Made by a program: the position numbers and the translations under genes
Shown: positions 12,326 through 23,715 of the stretch, in pieces
Layout: every line of letters starts with the position of its first letter
Position numbering within the stretch: the stretch's first letter is position 1
Notes under the pieces: model-generated
Database searches by the model: none
What the model saw: only the letters and a program-made list of their open reading frames with translations
What the model was told of the DNA's origin: nothing
NCBI RefSeq assembly: GCF_046630445.1
Contig: NC_092335.1
Span: 541,933,001 to 541,997,000, forward strand
Reading direction: 5' to 3'
DNA from: Rutidosis leptorrhynchoides
Lineage: Eukaryota > Streptophyta > Magnoliopsida > Asterales > Asteraceae
Length of the DNA stretch: 64,000 nt

Positions 12326-13511
12326 GAATACTATTTCACAGTTATGTCTGTACAGTTTTTATTTTATTTTTTTTTATTTTTAACCTTTTGATAATAAACG
12401 CTAATTTGTTCGCTATAAAGTATTAAATTGGTATTGAATAAAATTAGGTTTGGCGATCGAAATTATTGATATCATTCAAAAATTTATTACATCACTGCGA
12501 AATTTAACGTTTATTCTTAAGGTATAAATATCTTTAATCAATCAACCCAAAATATTTCAAAAATTCGTCATGAGTTAAATTAGGTCTTGGAACCGAAATT
12601 ACTTTACCGAAAAGAGGGGCGCATATTTTTGATAATATTTGATTGATTAAAGTTGGATAAAAAGCCAAAAAGATTTTTAATTTTATTTTTACCATATTTT
12701 TAAAATTAATATTTAAATCTTAAATTAATATTGTAAACTTTATAAAAACAATATATTTAAAATTGTAAATATTTAAAAAATTAATATAAGTTTGGTGTGA
12801 ATTTATAATATGAATTTTTAAAATTAAGTTTGGTGTGAATTTTTTTATTTTTAAAATATGAATTTTTAATTTTATGCATTTTAAATTGTAAGTTTGGTAT
12901 GAATTTTTAATATTAATTTTGAATTTTATATTTAAATTGTGTGAATTTAAAAACAAAAATTTACTTTATTTCATTAAGTTAAAAATATGATTTTTAAAAT
13001 TCGTCGTAAGTTGAAGACTAGGTCTTTGAACCGAAATTGCTTTACCCGAGGGAGGGACGAGAACTTTTATTATCATTATTTTTAATCTTATTGAATTAAA
13101 GTATGCCAAAAACATTAAAAAACCCAAAAATCTTAGCTTTTAAAACAATCGCTACAAAAAGACAAATTTTAAAATTTTGTCGAGGGACGGACTAGGACAT
13201 CGATCCGAAACGACCTCGTCCTAAATAACAAGGGAAACAAAATTTTAAAATTAATTACTTAATTGTTTTAATTAGTATAAGATATATAAAAAGAAAAAAA
13301 AAACCAAACTCCGCGACTCGCGGAGTTTGAAGGCTTAAATGCCGCGACTCGCGGAGGGATCGGATTACAGAAAAAATTAAAAGGAGCTGAAACAGCTCAG
13401 TTGCACTCCACAACTCAAACAAACTGCGAAAAATACTGCACGAAAAACCCGAAAAATACACCCCAAATTCACAATTTTTGACCGTTAATCACCAAATCTT
13501 TTACTAAAATC
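12326..13511. other. AT-rich noncoding spacer in the Athila-like element
   Basis: No supported gene. The stretch holds degenerate tandem units of AAGTTTGGTGTGAATTTT spaced about 45-55 bp apart at about 12785-12910. Several segments share a pattern of an A+T run followed by 'ggaccgaaattgctttaccg'-like words (12590, 13025, 13200). A pair of CCGCGACTCGCGG palindromes lies at about 13305-13360, as in the LTRs. It separates the pol remnant from the spliced ORF1-like gene. Confidence 0.5.
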
Positions 13512-15524
13512 ATGTTGAGAAGGATGCTATCTAGGAATTACTCAAGAAAAACGGTAAATTTCTACACCTAAACACCATTTATTCCGAAATTAGTGTTCTT
13601 GAGCAATTTTTTCCCCAATTTGATTTTGATGCTTTTTAGTGTAATTATGCTTAAATTGTTTATGTATTATGCTTATATAACCTAGATTGATGCTATTTAA
13701 CATGATTAGAAGCCTTAAACTTCAAATTTTGAGTAATCTAGGGTTTGTGTTCTTGAGCAAATTTGGGGCTTTTTGATATAAACAGGTTATGGCCGATTTT
13801 TGTCATGAATTATTGCTAAATTAAGTAGTGTAACATGTTTAGGTAGTTAAATGATCCAAACTTTGAGCCTAAACATGATTTTGAGAATTAAAGTGGACTT
13901 TTTCAAGTCTAAAATTCATGAACTTGATTTTTGAGAGATAATGCCATTTGAAACTTGTTTAATTGCTAGTAATGATTATTTTGACATGTTATTTGAGTTG
14001 AATGCTTATGAACTTGGCGAACATTTTCGTATATACTTATTTGAAAAAGTGTAGATTTGATAAAAATGTGAAAATAAGCTTAAGTTTGATATAAATTGAT
14101 CATGTCATTGTAATTATTTTGATTGATGATTTTGCTGACACTAATGCATATTTGGATGCACAAAAATTGTGTTTGATGTGTTTTGCAGACTGAAAGGGGT
14201 GAATCTTCATCCCAAGCCCGCAATGCTCCTGCTGAGAATGCGGAACAACAGGAGGTGGATAACTACTACAAGCAAGATATACCTCATCCAGTCATGACAT
14301 TTTCTGATATGCACTTGGAAGAGTTGCACCCGAACCTGAGATTTGACAGACTTTGAATAGATTATCCAAAATACCAACGGGGTTTGCATACGCTTCATTC
14401 TATAGTTGTTGAGGTACCTAGGGTCATAGAATGGGGACCATTAGAAGCTGTAGAATTGGTCGGGCCAATTAGGGAATTACTTGTACAGAGGTATGGTAAT
14501 TCTACTTTTAATGACTGGGTACGTTTATTCACCATGCGTAGACCTGTATATAAAGTATGGTGTGAAGAATTGTTGTGTAGTATAGAGTTGAATGATCGGG
14601 TAGCTAGTTTAACCGATCGATCTTTTATTAGATTTTTGTTAGGCGGTTCGATGCGCCACATGTCTTTACTAGACATGGCTCAGGCTTTACGTATATATAC
14701 GCCTGAGGAGTTAGCATCTAGGGTTGATACTAAATGATAGAAAGATAGATGAAAATTTTGATACACACGGTGTATGGAGTCAAATGACAAGCCATCACCG
14801 ATTCAAAGGGGGAAATTACTCTTATTTGGATATAGATAGAGCTGAATTAAGAGTAATTCATAGGTTTTTAGCTAATTCGATTACACAAAGAGGTAAGAAC
14901 AAGGAAAAGGTAAATGAACAGGATTTGTTTTACCATATGTGTATTCGAGACCCACAAAGCGCTGTAAGTATACCTTATTGTGTGGGTTATTATTTATCAG
15001 CTATGGTAAGGGGGATGAGACCGCATAGCATAATAGGAGGTGGTATTTTTATTACTTTGATTGCTGAATATCTCGGTGTGGATATAAGTTGGGGGGGATT
15101 ATTAGTAAAAGAACCAGAACCCCGCGATACTATAGGTTTAAATGTATACCATGGTGCGAAAGTTTTGAAGAGGCGAAATAACGCCGCAGTACAATACCAT
15201 GGTAGACATCCACAGGTTGAGAGAAACCAACAGCAAGGTAATGTAGGAGGGGGAAATAAGATGCAAGAAATGCAAAGGTTTATAGCCGCACAGGAGTACA
15301 AAAATGCTAGACAGAGAGCATTTGAAGATTGGCAAGTTCATCAAAACCAAATCATAGCTCATTGCCAACATATAAGTAGAAACTATATTCCTACGCCAAA
15401 ACCCATATTCCCTCCCTGGTCTATAGAGATGCAACCACCGTATCCTACATATAACCCTGCCGAAGCATTCTATAGCACCTATGGTTATGCTTGGAACCCC
15501 TATTGGTACCAGTATCATCCCTAG
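13512..15524 (+). pseudogene. Athila ORF1-like spliced gene, broken
   Basis: The C-terminal ~260 codons and the preceding ~115 resemble the plant Athila ORF1 family (my recollection of PF03078; not searched), a post-pol ORF of unknown function. The visible structure has a 42-nt first exon (13512-13553), an intron 13554-14188 with GT...TTTTGCAG ends, and a second exon from 14189. Breaks: an in-frame TGA at 14354-14356, then a frameshift near 14724-14737 where the frame ending at 14737 is taken over by the frame that starts at 14724 and ends at 15524. The C-terminus is Tyr/Pro rich. No signal peptide or membrane span is obvious. The position downstream of integrase fits Athila order. The splice model is inferred from frame and splice consensus alone. 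Confidence 0.6.
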
Positions 15525-17596
15525 TCTACTTAGTTTTATTTATTTTGTAATTTGTAATGTTGATACGTTTAATACTTATGTTAATATTGTAATAGTTTTT
15601 ATAATTTTCTAACTTTTATTCTTAGATTTTAATAATTTTTGAATGTGGGGTAATATACCAAACTTCAAAAATATGTATATATGTTTGCAGTTTATCTTAT
15701 GTACACAACAGGGTAAAACAACGCATTTTCAAAGACTGGCATTAAGTTCAGCAAAAGCAACTAATTTTGACGACAAGATGCAAAATATATGTGAAATAAC
15801 AACAAGACGGAATGAACAAATGATGTGCACCATTTATCATTCAGCAAACAAACACCAATATATTTGGAACTTTGGTAAAATTTAATCATTTTCACACAAA
15901 TCACCCTCAATAATTTAAATTGTTACTGATTTCTTGCAAATGAGGGCATTGCAAGATCTTAAGTGTGGGAAGGGGTTAAATTCTTTCGGATTTTAAAATT
16001 TTTACTTTATACACTTGGTTACCATTAAAAATACTAGTAAAGCAGTAGTTGCATTAGAATCTAGTGCTCTCTGATAATAAAGAACAGCCCTAGTCTTATA
16101 TACTGACTACCCAATTCTAGTAAAATTTTTAAAAATTTTCAATTAAATGAACTCAAAATCATGTTTATACATATTTATGAACGATAAAACTAGGTTTTAA
16201 CACCGAAATTATTGTTACCTCGGAAAGGACATAAATTGAGAAACAAATCAAAATGTTAAAATTCATTTAAAATGGAATAGAGGACGATAAAAAGGAAAAT
16301 AAAAGCCAAGTGTGGGAAAATTCTCCAAGTTATTCAAAACATATATCACATATTTTTGTACAAATAACTGAAAATACTTTTGCTTTGGACTAAACTAAAA
16401 AGTTTTACCTGATTTACTGTAAGAGAGATGGATCTACACGATGAATCAATTCCATCATTAAAAGGAAGTAAAGTCTTCCGAAAAAGAAACGCGCTTCTTG
16501 ATTTAGGTCAAGAAGTTGTCATCCAGACCAGCTGTAGGTTGACGAAAAATCTAGAAAAGTCATCACTAAAATCAGCAGGAAATCCACGGACGTCAGCATT
16601 AAACAGGGTTGGGAAGTGGTCAGATTTATCCTAACCATGAGAAGGATTTATCTCGTAAAATGGGGGGGCACCATGCAAATTAGCTGGATAAGACTAATAA
16701 ATCAGATCCCCAGAAAGGATAATCTCCTTAAAAGATCAAAAATCAGCTTTTAAGCCTGATATTACTCAATCCTAGAGATTGACCTTAAAGATTTAGAATT
16801 CAAACTCATAGAATTCAATGATATCTAAACTCGAGCTTGAACGAGAAAATATTTTGATCAAAATTACAAACCGATTTGTTTTCTGAAAACCCTATTTTCA
16901 ATGCGTTCATTATCTTTGAACGTAAAATCCTAGGAATTCACCTGGAATTCATTAGGTCACCTGAACCAAATCGGGTGTCAACCGTAAGAACGGTGGTTAC
17001 ATAGTGGTCAAAGACAGGACCTTGTGCCAGACCGAAAAAATCATAAGGGTGAGCTTTACTATTGCTCCTACCAAGGATAGTAATTGCGTCCGACACGTTA
17101 TAGACCATAATTAAAAGCATGTCAGGGGACATTGCCTTAACAGTTGCTTGTTCAATGCTTTCCTTTACAACCGGACGGTAGTTTACCGAAAGGTAATATA
17201 CGGGACAAGTAAACTGGACGTGTTGCTTTCCAAATACAAGGTTAGCAAGTGGGTGACACAAAACCGCAAGTTTTGAGCTAAAATTTTCAAATCTGAAACC
17301 CACCAAACCCACAAAAATATTTTGCAAACACCGGTAAAGGGTTATTCCGGAAAACTTATCTAGGGTAAAAACTAGATTTAATTTTCAAAAGATAAAATGT
17401 TTTCATAAAGATCCAATTTCCTTAATGGATCTAAATTTTTATAGTCATGTGGGACTGTAAACCATATCATTACTACCATTGTTTATACCGCCGTATAGAA
17501 ATCACTGATGTACAAAGTGTGAAGAATAAAGAAGTGATTCTAGTATTTCAAGACGATATTGCTTGAGGACAAGCAACGCTCAAGTGTGGCAATATT
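15525..17596 (+). mobile_element. 3' noncoding internal region of the Athila-like element
   Basis: From 15930 on this duplicates 1-1667 almost exactly. 15640-15900 also aligns with the minus-strand copy around 6950-7280. There are no confident coding genes. Polypurine-like AAGTGTGGG motifs sit at about 15961, 16306 and just before the LTR at 17582. A 129-aa antisense frame (16938-17327, minus) is the same as the one at 1009-1398, with two substitutions. Confidence 0.7.
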
Positions 17597-19548
17597 TGAT
17601 AATGCTAAAAACGAACATATATTTCATAGCATTATTCCTCAAGAAAGACAAGCTTTTAGTTGCAATTGTTCTATTTACAAGTGATATTCGTTTAAATAAT
17701 AAAAGGTGAAGACAAAAGACAGATTCGACGAATTGAAGACGCAAACGACCAAAAAGCTCAAAAGTAAAAAATACAATCAAAGAGGTTCCAATTATTGATA
17801 AGAAACGTCTCGAAATTACAAGAGTACAAGATTCAAAACGCAAAGTACAAGATATTAAATTGTACGCAAGGACGTTCGAAAATCCGGAACCGGGACCAGA
17901 GTCAACTCTCAACGCTCGACGCAACGGACTAAAAATTACAAGTCAACTATGCACATAAATATAATATAATATTTAAATAATTCTTATAATTATTTATATA
18001 TTATATAAATATTTAAAACCGTCGGTAAATAAAGAGCCAAACTCGTGTGAGCTGTAAAAGCAAACTCCGCGACTCGCGGAGTTTGAAGGCCAAAAGGGCC
18101 GCGAGTCGCGGAGCCCCAAGTTTTGAAACTCCCTATAAAGCCAACCGAATTCTGATCATTTTAATCATCTTTTTTTCCTTCTTCTCTCAATATATACGTA
18201 AAATATATTTATAATTTATATTTTAATTTTAATTTTAAATCCTAATAATAAGGGTATGTTAGCGAATGTTGTAAGGGTGTAAGTCGAAATTCTGTCCGTG
18301 TAACGCTACGCTATTTTTAATCATTATAAGTTATGTTCAACCTTTTTACATTAATGTCTCGTAGCTAAGTTATTATTATGCTTATTTAATCCGAAGTAAT
18401 CATGATGTTGGGCTAATTACTAAAATTGGGTAATTGGGCTTTGTACCATAATTGGGGTTTGGATAAAAGAACGACACTTGTGGAAATTAGACTATGGGCT
18501 ATTAATGGGTTTTATATTAACTAAACAATACCTTGTTAATTTAATATACAAACTTATAATTTGACGTATTTATATATAACCACATACGCTTGACTGGGTA
18601 CGGTGGGCGGGATATCTATAAATACCAATAATTATTCTTTTTATCGGACACGGAACTGGATTAATAGTTAGTAGACTTGTTAAAACAAGGGTGAATTACA
18701 TTCAAGGGTAATTGGTGTAATTGTTAACAAAGTAGTAAAACCTTGGTTTACACGCAGTCGATAACCTGGTGTATTCATTAAACAAAGTATTAAAACCTTG
18801 TTACAATTCGAATCCCCAATTAGTTGGAATATTTGACTTCGGGAATAAGAATAATTTGACGAAGGCTTTCGCTCTTTATATTTATGACTGATGGACTATT
18901 ATGGACAAATCCGTATGGACATATTAAATAATCCAGGACAAAGGACAATTAACCCATGGGCATAAAACTAAAATCAACACATCAAACATCATGATTACGG
19001 AAGTTTAAATAAGCATAATTCTTTTATTTCATATTTAATTTCCTTTATTTTATATTTAATTGCACTTCTAATTATCGCATTTTTTATTGTTATTGTATTT
19101 AATTGCATTTTTAATTATTGTACTTTTTAATTATCGCAAGTTTATTTTATCGCACTTTTATTATTCGCAATTTCATTATCGTTATTTACTTTATGCTTTA
19201 ATTTAAGTCTTGTATTTATTTTTAATATTTTACATTTGGTTTTAACTGCGACTAAAGTTTTAAAATCGACAAACCGGTCATTAAACGGTAAAAACCCCCC
19301 TTTATAATAATAATATTACTTATATATATATTTGTATTTTTTTATAGCGTTAAGCTTTGTTTAAAAAGATTCCCTGTGGAACGAACCGGACTTACTAAAA
19401 ACTACACTACTGTACGATTAGGTACACTGCCTATAAGTGTTGTAGCAAGGTTTAAGTATATCCATTCTATAAATAAATAAATATCTTGTGTAAAAATGTA
19501 TCGTATTTAATAGTATTTCCTGCAAAAATTAATAGCTATTTCGTATAC
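17597..19548 (+). mobile_element. 3' LTR of the Athila-like element (about 1.95 kb)
   Basis: The LTR starts at TGATAATGC after AAGTGTGGCAATATT and runs to about 19548, where homology with the inverted LTR at 7965 ends (AATAGCTATTTCGTATACC). Directly after that point the sequence is copia RNase H on the minus strand. No target-site duplication could be tested because the other end of this element is missing. It contains the CCGCGACTCGCGG palindrome pair at about 18066-18112. Confidence 0.65.
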
Positions 19549-19550
19549 CC

Positions 19551-22500
19551 CGCTGCAAACATCAATATCTCATGAATCAAGTTTCTAAGCCATTCTGCCT
19601 CTTTACCAGCAGCAGCTAAAGCAACAAACTCAGATTCCATCATTGAGTTGGTAATACAAGTTTGCTTCTTGGAAGCCCATGAGATGGCACCTCTACCAAG
19701 CAAGAATACCCAACCAGTTGTTGAAGAATGGTCTTCAACATTGGTTATCCAACTCTCATCAGAATATCCTTCTATTACCGAAGGAAATCCACTATAAGAT
19801 AAACTATGGTCCATAGTTTTCTTTAAATACTTCAGTACCCGCCTAATTGCTTGCCAGTGATGAGTACTAGGATTACTAGTATATCTACTCAGTTTTCCAC
19901 AGCAAAAGCAATATCCGCCTTGTACATGTCATGGCGTACATTAAACAGCCAATCACCTGAGAATACTCAAGTTATGATACAGCTTTACCTTGGTTAGGCA
20001 TAAGCTTTTCACTTGGATCTACAGGTGTACTCACAGGAGTACAGTCAAAGTAATTGAACTTCTTCAACACCTTCTCAATATAATGCGATTGAGAAATAAA
20101 ATTCCTTTGCTTTCACGTTTAATCCTAATACCAAGGATAACGTCAGCCTCCCCCATATCTTTCATGGAGAACTTTGAAGACAAAAATTCTTTTGTTAAAT
20201 CAACCTGATATTGGTCAGTTCCAAAGATTAACATGTCATCAACATATAGAGAAATAATAACTCCTTTACCAGAATCATCAAATTTGCTATATACACATTT
20301 ATCTGCTTGGTTTAATTTAAAACCACTAGATAAAATCACTTCATCAAATTTCTGATGTCATTGCTTAGGAGCTTGTTTCAAACCATATAAGGACTTCATA
20401 AGTTTGCACACCTTGCCTTCATTACCTGACATGACAAAGCCTTGAGGTTGGTTCATATAAACCTCCTCATCCAATTCACCATTCAAGAACGCTGTCTTCA
20501 CATTCATCTGGTGAATAACCAGATTGTGAATTGTAGCCAAAGCAGTCAACAATCTAATGGTAGTGATACGTGCCACGGGAGCATAAGTATCAAAATAGTC
20601 AATTCCAGACTTTTGTCTAAAGCCTTGAATGACTAACCTTGCCTTGAACTTTTCAATAGTTCCATCCACCTTCATCTTCTTTTTGAAGATCCATTTGCAA
20701 CCCAAAGGTTTGCAACCAGGAGGTAGATCAGCTAACACCCAAGTATTATTGCCCATGATGGAATCGATCTCATCATTAATTGCTTCTTTCCAGAAAGCAA
20801 CATCCTGAGACCGCATTGCTTCATCATATGTTTTAGGATCATCATCAACATTGAAACAATACGAATATTGGGTAGAAACATCATCCCTGGAACCTTCAAC
20901 TAAGTATAGTTGAAAATCTGTTCCAAATGATTTAGGTTTCCTTTCTCTTTTGCTTTTCTGAAGCTCAAGTGACTGATCAACGGCCTTTTTATAGACTTCA
21001 TCATTACAATCCTTATTGATTCCATTGTTACTTGAAATCATATCCTTTGGTCTAGGTATAGATGAAAATCGATTTTCATCAAAGATTGCATCCCTTGAAT
21101 CAATCACATAATTGATTGAGACAAATTCATTAGGCTCTATTACTTAGAACCTATATGCCGTGGAATGTTCAACATATCCAATAAAAATACAATCTATACC
21201 TCTTTCACCTAAACTTTTTTTTTTTGGGATTAGGTAGTCTTACAACCGCCCTACAACCCCATACCCGAAGATAATTCAAGTTAGGTTTCCTTTTATTCCA
21301 AAGTTCATAAGGTGTAATCTTGTTTCTTTTGTTAGGAACTCTATTAAGCAAATAACAAGATATTAACATAGCTTCCCCCCAAAATCATTCACTTAAACCC
21401 GAATAGGATAACATGGAATTAACCATTTCCTTAAGGACCCTATTCTTCCTTTCAGATATACCATTTTGTTGTGGAGTATAAGGAGCTGTGGTCTCATGAA
21501 TAATACCAACGGATTGGAAATACGATTGGTCAATGTATTCACCTCCCCTATCCGTTCTAAGTCTTTTAATCAAAGCCTTTTGTTGTAATTCTACTTCAGT
21601 TTTAAATATTTTAAATTTATCTAATGCTTCATCCTTAGTATGTAAAAAATAAACATAGCAAAACCTAGAAGCATCATCAATAAAAGTCACAAAATATTTC
21701 TTGTTCCCTAAAGTAGGAATAGCATGCAAATTACATAAATCACTATGTATTAAATCCAAAATTTCAGTATCACGATGTACATTTTGAAATGGTTTCTTAG
21801 TGATCTTTGTTAACATACACGTTTTACACTTTTCATTGTTCATGTCAAAGGCCGGTATTAATCCATCTTTAGACATATCTTGCATTCATTTAAAGTGTAC
21901 ATGTCCTAGTCTAGCATGCCAAAGTGTAGAATTATTTATGCTAGAAGTAGATATAAAAGCAAAATTAACATTCAAGTGATTAATAAAGTCTAAACATTCT
22001 ATTGCATAAATAACCAAAATCAACAAACATACCATGTTTTGACAAAACAAACTTATCAGATTTAATTACTTGTTTATAACCACAACAATTTAACACACTA
22101 CTGGAAACCAAATTTTTCCTTATTTTTGGTACATGCAAAACATCAAACAAACAAACAGTTTTTTCAGAACTAAAACACAAATCCACACTTCTACGTCCAT
22201 GAACAGAGGTTGTTGACTCATTTCCCATATGAAGAACTGATCCATCAGTCACTGACTCGTAAGTCTTGAACCAAAATCTATCCTTGCATACATGGGTGGT
22301 AGCTCCCGAGTCAACCCACCACGCAACATCATCATCCTGCACAAAATAAGCCTCAGATATATATGAAACATAATAATTCTTATTTGAATTATTAAATATA
22401 TTCTGACCTTTTGAGTTGTGGATGTTCAAACCATTTCCCGAACCGCTTGTGCTAGATCCTTTGGCATTATTATTACCAAAAATAACCTTGCAATCCCTTT

Positions 22501-23288
22501 TCATGTGTCTAGTTTTACCACACTTCCAACAAGTCAATTTAGCCTTCTTATTCGGATTAGCCTTGTTATAACCTTGATGTTTACGTTTGCCATTTTTGTC
22601 ATTATTACTAGTGAACTTTTTATGTTCCACCATATTGACAACAGACGTACCAGCAACTTCGTTGCTCTTTGGCTTGTCATTATCCTGCAACCTGAGGGAT
22701 TCCTCAATACGCAGATGACTACCCAACTCAACAAGAGTTAACTCCTCCTTCTTATGTTTCAAAGAATGTTTAAATTCTTTCCAAGATGGAAGTAGTTTAT
22801 CAATTATGCTTGAAACTTTAATAGACTCATCCATATTCATTTTATGTTGTGTGAATTGACCAAGTATACGAATGAGCTCATTGTATTGTTCCAAGACCGG
22901 TCTAGAATCGACCATCTTGTAATTATTAAAATTACTCACAAGGAATTTTTTACTAGAAGCATCCTCAGACATATACTTGGTTTCTAAACAGTCTCATAGT
23001 TCTTTAGCAGATTCAACATTTTGGTAAATATCATAAAGAGAATCAGCCATACCATTGAGGATTAAACCTCTAGCGATTTAGTCATCGTTCTCCCACTTGC
23101 ACCTTTTTCGAATTTGTTCAACAGTGGCGTCATCACCATGATCTTCGGGAATTGGTGTGCTGAGTACGTACACCACACATGCTGCTCAGAAAGAAGTGCA
23201 TCTTCTTTTGCCATCTTCTAAAATCAATTCCCTCAAACTTATCAAGTTTGGAGAAATTCGCTGTCATGTGTTTCATCGTAGTCGCCAT
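19551..23288 (-). pseudogene. Degenerate Ty1/copia gag-pol polyprotein
   Basis: On the minus strand, in copia order: ATG at 23288; gag with a CCHC knuckle (CWKCGKTRHMKRDC) at about 22470-22530; protease with WVDSGATTHVC near 22300-22320; integrase core 21385-21885 (HSDLC, DRGGEY, PQQNGISERKNR); RT 20064-21107 with SLYVDDML at about 20240; and an RNase H fragment 19551-19814. Breaks include a frameshift near 23160, an in-frame TGA near 22995, a stop near 21887, disruption at 21110-21385, a TGA at about 20355 and frameshifts between 19815 and 20064. The RNase H is cut off at 19551 where the + strand LTR ends, so the 3' LTR is gone. It is a dead copy. A full polyprotein of this type is usually about 1300 aa. 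Confidence 0.9.
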
Positions 23289-23315
23289 CGATTATAACAG
23301 ATAATTACTTTCGAT

Positions 23316-23715
23316 TGTTGGAAAATATTAACGTTGTAACAAGGGTGAAATAATCAATGACCGGATGTATCACTGAATCGTGTATCACTTTCCGAAAGTA
23401 ATTATTCGACCCTTATTGTCTGGGTTATACGAATATCACTTTGGGATAAGACAGAGATTTAGTTCTTGTTTTGAAAAAAACCAAGAACCCTTTGCAAAAG
23501 AGTATTTATTTGTTGTGTATTATTTTCTTATGAATGTCAATTGAGTTGTACATAACAAGCCTTGCACTTATCTCCTCAAACTTCCGTCCGTTTAACATTG
23601 AGAAATTAGAAGTATATATACATACAATTTAATGCTATAATCATTCACATGCTTTCTTTTAATATATATTAAAATTAAGATAATATAGCCATCATGACTA
23701 CCAACTAATAGCACA
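23316..23715 (-). mobile_element. Probable 5' LTR piece of the copia element
   Basis: TGTTGG at 23316 lies 28 bp outside the gag ATG on the minus strand, at the expected place for the LTR inner edge. The following 400 bases have no ORF. The Helitron starting at 23716 may interrupt the LTR: sequence right of the Helitron ends in CCATTAACA at 27605, which could be the outer LTR end (total about 440 bp). No second LTR remains for comparison, so this is tentative. Confidence 0.4.
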
